A model generated the notes under the pieces. That model was not told the origin of the DNA. It worked only from the letters and a program-made list of their open reading frames with translations, and did no database searches. This document shows, piece by piece, positions 8,387 through 19,396 of a stretch of DNA of 64,000 nucleotides. The DNA is from SURF-21 sp964529285 (GTDB taxonomy: Bacteria > Actinomycetota > Geothermincolia > Geothermincolales > RBG-13-55-18). Every line of letters starts with the position of its first letter. The stretch's first letter is position 1. The stretch spans positions 19,489 to 83,488 of the forward strand of contig CAZGWK010000008.1 in the NCBI GenBank assembly GCA_964529285.1, read 5' to 3'. The position numbers were made by a program, and so were the translations under genes.

Positions 8387-8416
8387 ATAATAATCCATAT
8401 ATGTAGGCTATGTCAA
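8387..8416 (-). promoter_or_regulatory. Sigma-70-type promoter of sigH
   Basis: On the minus strand TTGACA (8416-8411) and TATTAT (8392-8387) are separated by 18 bases (or TTATTA at 17). The region is AT-rich compared with the rest of the window. It lies about 50 bases before the TTG start of sigH. Confidence 0.65.
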
Positions 8417-8610
8417 TATCTTGTATAGTAAAATATTTTCCATACACTACATAATGTGGACCTAGACACCGTAATTCGTTTGCCGTGTGCTTCCGGCACC
8501 GGGTGCGGCGTGGTTCGTCAACGGCTGCGGCGCTGGCTTATAATTCCGGGTGTGGATAAAGTCTCGTCTGCCCTAGAGGTGGGCGATCGTGAGGAGAGGT
8601 AGAAACCGGT

Positions 8611-9210
8611 ATGGCCGGCGTGTACGAAGGAGAAGTTTCGTTATCGATCCGGGAAAAGCTCCATGCCGACCTGGGAGGGCTCAGATCGGCCATAGAGAGC
8701 TGCAGACGCTGCCGTGGCGGGGGAGTGGGAGTGCCGGGGTGCGGAGACCCCGGAGCCGGCATGTTCCTGGTGGCGGGAATGCCAGGTCCAGGCGCTACGG
8801 CGGTTAACCCCTGGGGCGCCTGGCGTGACCGATTGTTGAAAAAAGCGGCGGGTGATTGGGGATGGGATATGACAGGCGCCTATTACTCGACCGCCTTGAG
8901 ATGCCCCCTGCAGCGGGTGGCCCGCCGTGAATTGCGGCGCTGTTCCGGGTTTCTCGCTGATGAGTTCTTCCTGGTGGGACCGCGTCTGGTGGTGGTCTCC
9001 GGCAAGGTGGCGACCGTCGCCGTGCGCGAGGCCCTGGGGGACGAGATACCCGCAAGCCCCAAGGCAGGTGACGTATGTACCTTCTTCGGCGCCCGGTTCC
9101 TTTTCGAGCTGGACGTAGCGCGCATAGAAGGGGACAGAAAAGCGGAGGCGGTATTCTGGGACGTCCTCCGCTCGGCGGAGGACGTGTTTCCCGGCTTGAA
9201 GGGAGATTAG
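8611..9210 (+). CDS. Uracil-DNA glycosylase superfamily protein (family 4/5-like, divergent)
   Basis: This 199-residue protein keeps the outline of Fe-S uracil-DNA glycosylases, which remove uracil from DNA. An N-terminal CRRC pair lies near residue 31, and a glycine-rich catalytic loop (AGMPGPGA) sits where families 4 and 5 have GEAPG or GDAPG. An LRCP...C segment near residues 98-112 contains the third and fourth cluster cysteines. The usual acidic residue of the catalytic loop is replaced by MPGP, so activity may be altered or lost. ATG 8611 is preceded by GAGGAGAGG. A TATAAT-like hexamer near 8539 may belong to its promoter. It is transcribed away from sigH and just before ubiA. Confidence 0.65.
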   Translation: MAGVYEGEVSLSIREKLHADLGGLRSAIESCRRCRGGGVGVPGCGDPGAGMFLVAGMPGPGATAVNPWGAWRDRLLKKAAGDWGWDMTGAYYSTALRCPLQRVARRELRRCSGFLADEFFLVGPRLVVVSGKVATVAVREALGDEIPASPKAGDVCTFFGARFLFELDVARIEGDRKAEAVFWDVLRSAEDVFPGLKGD

Positions 9211-9332
9211 GGCGGGCACGTACAGCCCCCGTCCGATGGGGCCGCCCCGCCAGGGCGCGGCGATATTCGTGTTGAACGTATTTGCCATATCTGTTTTACT
9301 TTATGCAGTGTTGAGGGCGCGAGGAGGGCAGC

Positions 9333-10250
9333 TTGGATAGAAGGTCCCGCATAGACGCATTTCTCCGCAAGTATTTCATACTGTTCCGCGTCAAGACCAT
9401 GTTTATATACATCTTCCCCACGACCCTGGGGTTTGCATGTTCGGCCGCAACGGGGGGGAGCATGCCGGGGTACAAGATAGCCTGCATGTACCTGGGGTTT
9501 CTGTGCGGCTCGTTCTTTTCCAGCACCCTGAACTTCTACGCTGACGTGGAATCGGATCGCCTGCACAACGACATGTACAAGGGCGACCTGCACATGTCCG
9601 ACCAGCCTTTCGCCACCGGGGAGATGGGCAAGCTCGAGACGGTATTGCTCTTCCTGCTCACCGGCATGGGCTGCGTGGGTTTCTCCCTTCTGGTAAACGT
9701 CCAGTTCACCATATACATGGTAGCGTCCGTTTTCATCCTCGGCATCCTCTACTCCCATCCCTGGTTCCGCTTCAAGAACAGGCCCATACTGGACATCGTT
9801 ACCAACGCTGCGGGCGCGGTCGTGCTGCTGATCGCGGGGTGGAAGGCGGTAAACCCCTCTACCTGGCCGCCCGCCTGGCCACTGGTCTTCGGCTTCATCT
9901 TCTCGGCAACCCTGTATATGCCCAGCATGGCCAACGACGTACCCTTTGACGAGGCAGCGGGATTTCGCACCACGGGGGTGGTTTTCGGCGCCAAGCGCAC
10001 CATCGATGCCATGATCCCCATGTGCGTGCTCCTGGTGCCCGTGGCGATAGTGAGCCTGGTCCTGCCCGCTCCCGGGATATTCAAGCTCTTCATCACCCTG
10101 GGCCTGCCGGGTGCGATAGTATTCACCATAGGCATGCATCTGCTTTGGCGGCCCCCCCATATCCGTTTCAACGCCGGCCTTCTCGTATACCCCATTCTGG
10201 CCATGCTGATCTTCTATTTCGTCTATGGGGTACATGCGGTTCTCACCTGA
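9333..10250 (+). CDS. UbiA-family prenyltransferase
   Basis: This 305-residue polytopic membrane protein has about eight hydrophobic segments. The first Asp-rich motif is NFYADVESD near residue 67 (N-x-x-x-D-x-x-x-D). The second, NDVPFDEAAGFRT, lies near residue 200. Both bind the Mg-diphosphate of a prenyl donor in UbiA enzymes, which attach polyprenyl chains to quinone, haem or lipid acceptors. Unusually, it has the long hydrophilic loop with HMSDQPFATGE after the first motif. The TTG start at 9333 follows GAGGAGGG. The acceptor is unknown; a carotenoid-like flavoprotein lies about 6 kb away but on the other strand. Confidence 0.85.
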   Translation: MDRRSRIDAFLRKYFILFRVKTMFIYIFPTTLGFACSAATGGSMPGYKIACMYLGFLCGSFFSSTLNFYADVESDRLHNDMYKGDLHMSDQPFATGEMGKLETVLLFLLTGMGCVGFSLLVNVQFTIYMVASVFILGILYSHPWFRFKNRPILDIVTNAAGAVVLLIAGWKAVNPSTWPPAWPLVFGFIFSATLYMPSMANDVPFDEAAGFRTTGVVFGAKRTIDAMIPMCVLLVPVAIVSLVLPAPGIFKLFITLGLPGAIVFTIGMHLLWRPPHIRFNAGLLVYPILAMLIFYFVYGVHAVLT

Positions 10251-10370
10251 AAAACAGCTTCCGCGATTGCTTCAGGCCCGTTCTTGCATGATCTGATAAA
10301 CCTTTTTTACCTGCAAAAATAGGATAAGAATTTCAATCTGGGTATAATGCATAATAAGGTTATAAATATA

Positions 10371-10391
10371 CTTGACATCAATGTTGTCAAG
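10371..10391 (+). promoter_or_regulatory. HAIR-like HspR operator upstream of dnaK
   Basis: CTTGACA and TGTCAAG form a perfect 7-7-7 inverted repeat. The actinobacterial HAIR consensus is CTTGAGT, seven bases, ACTCAAG, so the outer CTTGA/TCAAG pentamers and the spacing match exactly. It overlaps the -35 hexamer of the dnaK promoter. Binding of HspR, encoded five genes downstream, would block RNA polymerase. Confidence 0.85.
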
Positions 10392-10400
10392 AGTTATATT
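10372..10400 (+). promoter_or_regulatory. dnaK operon promoter
   Basis: A consensus -35 TTGACA (10372-10377) and TATATT (10395-10400) are separated by 17 bases. The -35 lies inside the left arm of the HAIR-like operator. The leader to the dnaK ATG is about 55 bases. A second TATAAT at 10343-10348 lacks a good -35. Confidence 0.75.
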
Positions 10401-10460
10401 GAAAAAGGACTAAACTAAACAAAGGATACCGGCAAATCTTTATAAAAGGAGGAATGGAGA

Positions 10461-12299
10461 ATGGCTAAGACAGTAGGTATCGACCTGGGAACCACCAACT
10501 CGGTTGTTGCCGTGCTCGAGGGCGGTGAGCCCGTCGTTATACCCAACAGCGAGGGCGGCAGGACAACTCCATCAGTGGTGGCCATGTCGAAGACGGGAGA
10601 GTGGCTGGTGGGCCAGGTCGCAAAGCGCCAGGCCGTGACCAACCCTGAGAACACCATCGCATCCATCAAGAGGAAGATGGGTACCGCGGATAAGGTTAAA
10701 CTGGGGGACGGCGAATACACGCCCCAGGAGATCTCCGCCAAGATCCTGCAGAAGCTCAAGGCCGATGCTCAGGAATACCTGGGGGAGAAGATCACCGACG
10801 CCGTGATCACGGTGCCCGCTTACTTCAACGATGCCCAGAGGACGGCCACAAAGGAGGCCGGGCGCATAGCCGGATTGAACGTCCTGCGCATCATCAACGA
10901 GCCTACGGCATCGTCGCTTGCCTATGGACTGGATAAGGAGAGCGACCAGACCATCCTGGTATTCGACCTGGGTGGCGGGACCTTCGACGTTTCCATCCTG
11001 GATATCGGGGAGGGCGTGTTCGAGGTCAAGTCCACCGCCGGCAACACCCAGCTGGGCGGCGACGACTGGGACAAGCGTATCATCGATTGGATGGCCGACG
11101 ATTTCAAGTCCACCAGCGGTGTCGACCTGCGCGAGGACAAGATGGCCCTGCAGCGCTTGAGGGAAGCCGCTGAGAAGGCCAAGATCGAGTTGTCGACGAC
11201 TAATTCGACCAACATCAATCTGCCCTTCGTGACCGCGACTCCCGAGGGTCCGCTGCACCTGGATATGAACCTCTCCAGGTCGGAATTCGAGAAGATGACC
11301 TCAGACCTTCTGGAGAAGTGCGTGGGACCGTTCAAGCGCGCTATGAAGGATGCGAACATGGACCCCAAGAACATCGACCATGTCATCCTGGTCGGTGGCT
11401 CGACGCGCATGCCCATGGTGCAGGAGATGGTGCGCAAGCTAAGCGGCGGTAAGGAGCCGCACAAGGGCATCAACCCCGACGAGGTAGTAGCCATGGGAGC
11501 CGCCATACAGGCGGGAGTGCTCAAGGGCGAGGTAAAAGACGTCCTGCTTCTGGACGTGACGCCCCTTTCCCTCGGTATCGAGACCCTGGGCGGAGTGTTC
11601 ACCAAGCTCATCGAGCGCAACACGACCATCCCCACGCGCAAGAGCGAGATATTCACCACGGCCGCGGACGGCCAGAACAGCGTGGATATCAAGGTCTATC
11701 AGGGTGAACGCGAGATGGCCGCCTATAACAAGCTCATCGGGAACTTCCAGTTGGTCGGGATTCCACCGGCTCCGAGAGGCGTGCCGCAGATAGAGGTGGC
11801 CTTCGACATCGACGCCGACGGCATACTGCACGTCTCGGCAAAGGACCTGGCCACGGGCAACGAGCAGAAGATCACCATCACCGCGTCCAGCGGACTGAAC
11901 GAGGACGAGATCGAGAAGATGGTGAATGACGCCGAGGCGCATGCGGAGGAGGACCGCCGCAAGCGCGAGGAGGCGGACGTGCGCAATAACGCCGACAGCC
12001 TGGTCTACACGACCGAGAAGAGCCTGGGTGAATTGGGCGACCAGGTGTCGCCGGAAGACCGCAGTGCCATAGAGTCGGCGTTGGAGGACGTCAAGGAAGC
12101 CCTCAAGGGTTCTGACAACGACGACATAAGGCGCAAGACGGAGATCCTCATGCAGGCTTCCTACAAGCTGGCGGAGCACATGTACTCGCAGACCAAGACC
12201 GAGGGAGCCCAGATGGGCCCCGAGGGCGACGGCAGCTATGGCGCCACCGAGGAAGCCGAGGGAGAAGTGATAGACGAAGCCGAATACGAGGAGATGTAA
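10461..12299 (+). CDS. dnaK: Molecular chaperone DnaK (Hsp70)
   Basis: This 612-residue cytosolic ATP-dependent chaperone binds exposed hydrophobic peptides with DnaJ and GrpE. It opens with GIDLGTTNSVVAVLEGG (phosphate 1 loop). VFDLGGGTFDVSILD lies near residue 165 and ILVGGSTRMPMV near 315. The substrate-binding domain begins around DVTPLSLGIETLGG. The N-terminal lobe lacks the roughly 24-residue insert of Gram-negative DnaK proteins, fitting a Gram-positive-type lineage. The acidic tail ends in EEM rather than the EEVDK seen in many proteobacteria. ATG 10461 follows AAAGGAGGAATGGAGA. It is the first gene of a six-gene chaperone block under a HAIR-like operator. Confidence 0.98.
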   Translation: MAKTVGIDLGTTNSVVAVLEGGEPVVIPNSEGGRTTPSVVAMSKTGEWLVGQVAKRQAVTNPENTIASIKRKMGTADKVKLGDGEYTPQEISAKILQKLKADAQEYLGEKITDAVITVPAYFNDAQRTATKEAGRIAGLNVLRIINEPTASSLAYGLDKESDQTILVFDLGGGTFDVSILDIGEGVFEVKSTAGNTQLGGDDWDKRIIDWMADDFKSTSGVDLREDKMALQRLREAAEKAKIELSTTNSTNINLPFVTATPEGPLHLDMNLSRSEFEKMTSDLLEKCVGPFKRAMKDANMDPKNIDHVILVGGSTRMPMVQEMVRKLSGGKEPHKGINPDEVVAMGAAIQAGVLKGEVKDVLLLDVTPLSLGIETLGGVFTKLIERNTTIPTRKSEIFTTAADGQNSVDIKVYQGEREMAAYNKLIGNFQLVGIPPAPRGVPQIEVAFDIDADGILHVSAKDLATGNEQKITITASSGLNEDEIEKMVNDAEAHAEEDRRKREEADVRNNADSLVYTTEKSLGELGDQVSPEDRSAIESALEDVKEALKGSDNDDIRRKTEILMQASYKLAEHMYSQTKTEGAQMGPEGDGSYGATEEAEGEVIDEAEYEEM

Positions 12300-12430
12300 G
12301 GACCGGAAGGTACAACGGGGGTGCAGCCGCGCGGCATCGTATAAACACCGGGCCAGGCGGCCGGAAGAAGACCGCGGGACGCCGCGAGCGGCTCCCCCTT
12401 GAAGGATATAGAGGAAAGGAGTGAGGAAGC

Positions 12431-12898
12431 ATGGCTATCGTGAGATGGGATCCGTTCCGAGACCTGATGAACCTGCAGGACGAGGTAAACAGCCTGTTCC
12501 GGCGCAGCTTCTTCAGGGGAGCGGATACGCCGGCCACGGCGGAGACCACCGCCACCTGGGCGCCTCCCCTCGACATGTACGAGAGCGATGACAGACTCAC
12601 CGTCGAGGTGGAACTGCCCGGCCTCGAAGGCAAGGATATCGATATCTCCCTGGAGGACGATATCCTGCACATCAAGGGCGAAAGGAAGTTCGCAGGCGAG
12701 GTAAAGGAAGACAACTACCACCGCGTCGAACGTGCCTACGGCTACTTCGAGCGCAACATACCTCTGCCTCGCAAGGTGGACGAGGATAAAGTGGCGGCCT
12801 CTGTTACCGGGGGCGTGCTCAGGATAGAGATGCCCAAGGCGGCGGAAGCGAAGCCCAGGCAGATCCCTATCAAGGTAGAGGGAGAAACGGCGGAATGA
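12431..12898 (+). CDS. Small heat-shock protein, Hsp20/alpha-crystallin family
   Basis: A 155-residue holdase chaperone. The N-terminus MAIVRWDPFRDLMNLQDEVN is the typical bacterial Hsp20 start. The alpha-crystallin domain runs from about residue 45 to 140, with VEVELPGLEGKDIDISLEDD, an IKGERKF strand and a GVLRIEMPKA strand near the C-terminus. The C-terminal IPIKVE supplies the I-x-I anchor used for oligomer assembly. It lies between dnaK and grpE, an insertion into the usual dnaK-grpE-dnaJ order. The AAAGGAGTGAGGAAGC ribosome-binding site supports ATG 12431. A strong hairpin follows at 12923-12950. Confidence 0.95.
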   Translation: MAIVRWDPFRDLMNLQDEVNSLFRRSFFRGADTPATAETTATWAPPLDMYESDDRLTVEVELPGLEGKDIDISLEDDILHIKGERKFAGEVKEDNYHRVERAYGYFERNIPLPRKVDEDKVAASVTGGVLRIEMPKAAEAKPRQIPIKVEGETAE

Positions 12899-12922
12899 TA
12901 TTCCGCCCACACGGTTTCGCGA

Positions 12923-12950
12923 GGGGGCTGGCCTTTGTCGACCAGCCCCC
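12923..12950 (+). terminator. GC-rich hairpin between hsp20 and grpE
   Basis: GGGGGCTGG and CCAGCCCCC form a 9-bp stem with a 10-base loop. There is no T-run after it, so it may be a partial terminator or an RNA processing site that makes dnaK-hsp20 more abundant than grpE-dnaJ-hspR-clpB. Confidence 0.5.
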
Positions 12951-12986
12951 CTTCATGGGGGACCGGCATGCAAGAGGTGAAAACAT

Positions 12987-13619
12987 ATGAGTGAGGATAA
13001 AAAGGAAACGAAGGAAAAGAAGAATAAGGCCACTGGAGATAAAGCTGCGGCAGAAAGCGCTGGGACGGCGGCGGGCAGGCACGAGAAAGCCGCCGGTACC
13101 ATGGACGATACGCGGCGTAAGCTGCACGATATGAGCAAGAAAGAGCTCGAGGAACGCGTATTGGAGCTCGAGTCGAGCTTGAGCCAGTCGGAGACCAGGG
13201 CGAAGGAATATCTGAGCGACGCCCAGAGGAGCAAGGCTGAGCTTGAGAATTACCGCAAGAGGATGCTCAGGGAACAGACGCGTATTATCGAGCAGGCCAA
13301 CCGTTCTTTTATGGCAGCATTACTTCCGGTTATCGACAACCTCGAGATGGCCCTGGAATCCTGCGGTGACCGCAAAGACCGGCTCGCACAGGGAGTGCGC
13401 ATGGTTTACGAGCAGATGATGGCGTTGCTTGAGCAGGAGGGGCTCGAGGAGATAAACCCCCACGGCCACCGCTTCGACCCCGAGGTATGCGAGGCCGTGA
13501 TGGCGATAGTGAGTGACGACCACGAGGATGAGACGGTAGTGGAAGTCCACCAGAAGGGATACAAATACAAAGGGAGCCTGTTGCGCCCGGCCAGGGCGAC
13601 GGTGAGCAAATGTGGTTAG
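12987..13619 (+). CDS. grpE: Nucleotide exchange factor GrpE
   Basis: A 210-residue protein that releases ADP from DnaK. A low-complexity, Lys/Glu/Ala-rich N-terminus of about 45 residues is followed by a long coiled coil (about 50-110, including AELENYRKRMLREQ). The C-terminal beta domain holds NPHGHRFDPEVCEAVM and the end segment YKYKGSLLRPARATVSK, equivalent to the GY-x-L-x-x-R-x-L-R-P-A-x-V-x-V signature. ATG 12987 follows AAGAGGTG. It lies downstream of hsp20 and 15-30 bases before dnaJ. Confidence 0.95.
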   Translation: MSEDKKETKEKKNKATGDKAAAESAGTAAGRHEKAAGTMDDTRRKLHDMSKKELEERVLELESSLSQSETRAKEYLSDAQRSKAELENYRKRMLREQTRIIEQANRSFMAALLPVIDNLEMALESCGDRKDRLAQGVRMVYEQMMALLEQEGLEEINPHGHRFDPEVCEAVMAIVSDDHEDETVVEVHQKGYKYKGSLLRPARATVSKCG

Positions 13620-13649
13620 AAAAACGCGACATGGGTGGCAAGGAAAGTT

Positions 13650-14792
13650 ATGAATGGAAAGGATTATTATAAAACGCTAGGAGTGGATAAAAAGGCGTCG
13701 GACAAGGAGATAAGGGACGCCTATCGCAAGCTTGCCCGCAAGTATCACCCCGACGCCAATCCCGGGGACAAGCAATCGGAGGAGAAGTTCAAGGAAGTGT
13801 CCGAGGCCTACGAGGTACTCTCGAATGCGGAGAAACGCAAACAATACGACTCGGGCGGCATGTTCGCGGGAGCCGGCGGGCCGGGCCCCGGATTCGGGCC
13901 CTTCGATTTCGGCTCCGCGGGAGGCAGGCCGGGTTCGCGTACTTATTCCTACTCCGGGGATCTCGGCGATCTGGGAGACCTGGGAGACCTGTTCAACCTC
14001 TTCGGCGGCAGGGGCACGGGTACGGGTGCGGGGCGACGTAAGGAGACGCGCAAGGGGCGGGACCTCCAGACCGACGTTACCATATCCTTCGACGAGGCCA
14101 CCTCGGGTATAACCGTCACCCTGACCCTGAGCGGCAAGAGCGCCTGCCCCACATGTAAGGGTAGCGGTGCGAAGCCGGGTACGCTGCCCAAGACCTGCCC
14201 CACGTGCGGCGGCAGGGGTTCGGTGTCACAGAACCAGGGTCCGTTCGCCTTCTCGCGGCCGTGCCCCGCTTGCGGCGGCAGGGGAACGATCGTCGAGGAT
14301 CCGTGCGAGACCTGCCGGGGCGCAGGAGTAGTGGAGATGCCGCGCAACATCAAGGTAAAGATCCCGGCGGGGATAAAGGACGGCGGCAAGGTGCGCTTCC
14401 CCGGCAAGGGAGAAGCGGGGCCCATGGGTGGAGCGCCGGGCGATCTCTACGTCAGGGTGCACGTAAAACCGCATAAGTATTTCAAGAGGAAAGACAGCAA
14501 CATCCTCATGGATCTCCCGGTGACCTTCCCCGAGGCTGCCCTGGGGACGACGGTGGAGGTACCAACCATCAACGGGAAAGTCAAGCTGAAGATACCGGCG
14601 GGGACTTCCGACGGAAGAAAATTCCGCTTGCGGGGCAAGGGAGCCCCAAAACCCAGGGGAAAAGGGCACGGCGACATGATCGTAACCGCCCGCGTCGTGG
14701 TCCCCAAGAAGATGACGGCCAAGGAGAAGGAGCTGGTGAAGAAACTGCAGGAGATGGAGAAGAAAGACCCGCGCGAGTTCCTGCAAGAGTAG
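13650..14792 (+). CDS. dnaJ: Chaperone DnaJ (Hsp40, type I)
   Basis: About 380 residues. The J domain has the HPD triad (YHPDANPGD) that triggers DnaK ATP hydrolysis. A Gly/Phe-rich linker follows and contains a short GDL repeat (LGDLGDLGDLF). Four zinc-binding CxxCxGxG motifs come next: CPTCKGSG, CPTCGGRG, CPACGGRG and CETCRGAG. The C-terminal domain includes the typical LPVTFPEAALGTTVEVPT. ATG 13650 has AAGGAAAG just upstream; a GTG at 13635 in frame has no ribosome-binding site. It stops only 10 bases before hspR. Confidence 0.96.
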   Translation: MNGKDYYKTLGVDKKASDKEIRDAYRKLARKYHPDANPGDKQSEEKFKEVSEAYEVLSNAEKRKQYDSGGMFAGAGGPGPGFGPFDFGSAGGRPGSRTYSYSGDLGDLGDLGDLFNLFGGRGTGTGAGRRKETRKGRDLQTDVTISFDEATSGITVTLTLSGKSACPTCKGSGAKPGTLPKTCPTCGGRGSVSQNQGPFAFSRPCPACGGRGTIVEDPCETCRGAGVVEMPRNIKVKIPAGIKDGGKVRFPGKGEAGPMGGAPGDLYVRVHVKPHKYFKRKDSNILMDLPVTFPEAALGTTVEVPTINGKVKLKIPAGTSDGRKFRLRGKGAPKPRGKGHGDMIVTARVVVPKKMTAKEKELVKKLQEMEKKDPREFLQE

Positions 14793-14802
14793 GTGATGGA
14801 GA

Positions 14803-15192
14803 GTGGATAAAAGGAATGCGAGCCAGGAGCCGGTTTACGTTATAAGCATCGCCGCTCGCCTGGCGGATGTTCACCCCCAGACCCTGCGCATCTACGAGCG
14901 CAAGGGACTGATCAACCCCGCAAGGGTGCATAACCGCCGGCGCTACTCGGAGGCGGACATAGAGCGTTGCAGGCTGATCCAGGAGCTGACCCAGGATATG
15001 GGGGTCAACCTGGCCGGCGTGAAAATGATCATGGACATGCGCGAGCGCATGAAGTCTCTCGAGGATGATCTGGAAACCATGCGCAGGGATGTCGAGGAGC
15101 GCGTGAAGAAGGTCAGGGAGAGTTTCCGCAACGATATCGTGCCTGTGCCGAGGGGTGAGGTGATGCTCAGAAGGAGCCCTGGTGGCAGGTAA
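14803..15192 (+). CDS. hspR: Heat-shock repressor HspR, MerR family
   Basis: A 129-residue repressor. Residues 13-55 form the winged helix-turn-helix of MerR proteins (ISIAARLADVHPQTLRIYER, then RRRYSEADIERC). A coiled-coil dimerisation helix follows. In actinobacteria HspR uses DnaK as co-repressor and binds HAIR sites. Here the only HAIR-like site I find in the block is the one overlapping the dnaK promoter, which would make the operon self-regulated. The GTG start at 14803 is supported by GGTGATGGAGA. It is tightly linked between dnaJ and clpB. Confidence 0.93.
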   Translation: MDKRNASQEPVYVISIAARLADVHPQTLRIYERKGLINPARVHNRRRYSEADIERCRLIQELTQDMGVNLAGVKMIMDMRERMKSLEDDLETMRRDVEERVKKVRESFRNDIVPVPRGEVMLRRSPGGR

Positions 15193-15216
15193 TGGGAAGT
15201 GGAGAGGTGAAGACGG

Positions 15217-17832
<2,616 letters not shown>

Positions 17833-17847
17833 GGTCACCCCTCAACA

Positions 17848-17944
17848 CCTGGGGTCAGCCCTCCATTTTCAACAAAATATACCAAAGGTTCGTCAGTCAA
17901 TGCCGGGCACATGATCATGTTGAAAATGGAGGGCTGACCCCAGG
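17848..17944. repeat. Inverted pair of dispersed repeat cores after clpB
   Basis: Two copies of the 24-nt core (plus at 17851-17874, minus at 17918-17941) extend to 27-nt perfect inverted arms, 17848-17874 and 17918-17944, around a 43-base loop. The RNA would form a very stable hairpin starting 16 bases after the clpB stop. It probably acts as a transcript end or decay barrier. Confidence 0.85.
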
Positions 17945-17997
17945 CCCCAAACCTTCACCCTGACGCGCATGTGTCCGATGTTAGTATAGGTGTTGCT

Positions 17998-19392
17998 ATG
18001 CAAGATAAATACGACGTCATCATCGTCGGCGCGGGGCCGGCCGGTATTTTCGCCGCCCTCGAGTTGGTCAAGAGGGACGGCCTCAAGGTGCTCGTGCTGG
18101 AAAAAGGCCCGGATATCGAGAAGCGCCACTGCCCGGCCCGGGTTGGGAAGTGCCAGCGCTGCGAGACCTGCGCCATCACCAGCGGCTGGGGTGGGGCGGG
18201 CGCGTACAGCGACGGCAAGCTCTCCCTTTCGCCCGACGTGGGTGGCTGGCTGGGCGAATACGTGGGGACGCGCATGCTGCGCGACCTCATCGACCGCGTG
18301 GACCAGCTCTACCTGGAGTTCGGGGCGCCCCGCCAGGTATTCGGGGACGACGATGAAAAGGTGGCAGCGTGGAGGAAGCGCGCGGTCCTCTCGAACCTCG
18401 TCCTCACCCCTTGCCCCTTCCGCCACCTGGGGACGGAACGCTGCCGCGAGTTGCTGGTGCGCATGCGAGACTTCCTCGCGGACAAGGTGGACATGCAGAC
18501 CGATGTTTGTGTCGAATCCATCCTGACGGACGGCGGGCGCGTGCTGGGAGTCACAACGGTCGAAGGCCGGGAATACCTCGCGGGCAATGTTGTAGCAGCG
18601 CCCGGAAGGGAGGGGGCGGACTGGCTGGCGGGGGAGATGGAGAGGCTGGGGGTGAGCGTCCAGAACAACCAGGTGGACATCGGTCTCAGGGTCGAAGTCC
18701 CCGCGCCTGTGCTGGAGCCGTTGACCACCGACCTCTACGAGCCCAAGCTGCATTACTTCACGCGCCGCTTCGAGGACCGCGTGCGGGTCTTCTGCATGAA
18801 CCCCTACGGGCAGGTATGCGTGGAACGTTATGGCGACGTCCTCACCGTCAACGGCCACTCCTACGCTGAACACCGCACGGAGAACTCCAACTTCGCGCTG
18901 CTGGTGAGCACTACCTTCACCGAGCCCTTCAAGGAGCCCATCGCCTACGGCAAGTACATCGCGCGTCTGGCCAATCTCCTGGGGGAGGGCATACTCGTGC
19001 AGAGGCTTGGGGACCTCATGGCCGGCCGCCGCTCCACTCCGCGGCGCATAGCTCGCTCCACGGTGGCACCCTCGCTCTCAGATGCTACACCGGGGGACCT
19101 CTCCTTCGCTCTTCCTTACCGTTATATCAGCGACATCCTGGAGATGCTGGAGGCGCTGGACAACCTGGCTCCGGGCCTGTACGCCCGCGACACCCTGCTC
19201 TACGGGGTAGAGGTGAAGTTCTACTCCTCGCGTCCCAGCCTGGGGCCGGACCTGCAGTCCGAGGTTGCCGGCCTCTACGCCATAGGCGACGGCGCGGGCA
19301 TCACCCGCGGGCTGGTCCAGGCCTCGGCTTCGGGAACGGTCGTCGCCCGCTCCATCCTGGCCCCGGGCCATCATCCGCGCACCCACCCTTAA
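17998..19392 (+). CDS. FAD-dependent dehydrogenase, COG2509-like
   Basis: This flavoprotein of about 464 residues has an N-terminal GAGPAG dinucleotide fold (YDVIIVGAGPAGIFAALELV). A Cys-containing stretch, CPARVGKCQRCETC, is followed by SGWGGAGAYSDGKL, which is highly characteristic of the uncharacterised COG2509 FAD-dependent dehydrogenases. The C-terminus has GLYAIGDGAGITRGLVQA, the second FAD contact. The CxxC near the N-terminus could be redox active. ATG 17998 is preferred, with AGGTG upstream; a GTG at 17971 in frame lies closer to the repeat and has no ribosome-binding site. The biological substrate is unknown. It may share read-through toward purA, but purA has its own -10. Confidence 0.82.
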   Translation: MQDKYDVIIVGAGPAGIFAALELVKRDGLKVLVLEKGPDIEKRHCPARVGKCQRCETCAITSGWGGAGAYSDGKLSLSPDVGGWLGEYVGTRMLRDLIDRVDQLYLEFGAPRQVFGDDDEKVAAWRKRAVLSNLVLTPCPFRHLGTERCRELLVRMRDFLADKVDMQTDVCVESILTDGGRVLGVTTVEGREYLAGNVVAAPGREGADWLAGEMERLGVSVQNNQVDIGLRVEVPAPVLEPLTTDLYEPKLHYFTRRFEDRVRVFCMNPYGQVCVERYGDVLTVNGHSYAEHRTENSNFALLVSTTFTEPFKEPIAYGKYIARLANLLGEGILVQRLGDLMAGRRSTPRRIARSTVAPSLSDATPGDLSFALPYRYISDILEMLEALDNLAPGLYARDTLLYGVEVKFYSSRPSLGPDLQSEVAGLYAIGDGAGITRGLVQASASGTVVARSILAPGHHPRTHP

Positions 19393-19396
19393 CAAG

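Noticed and set aside
15193..15216. Separate HspR operator for clpB
   Set aside because: The 24-base gap has no CTTGA-N11-TCAAG pattern, so clpB is probably read from the dnaK promoter.
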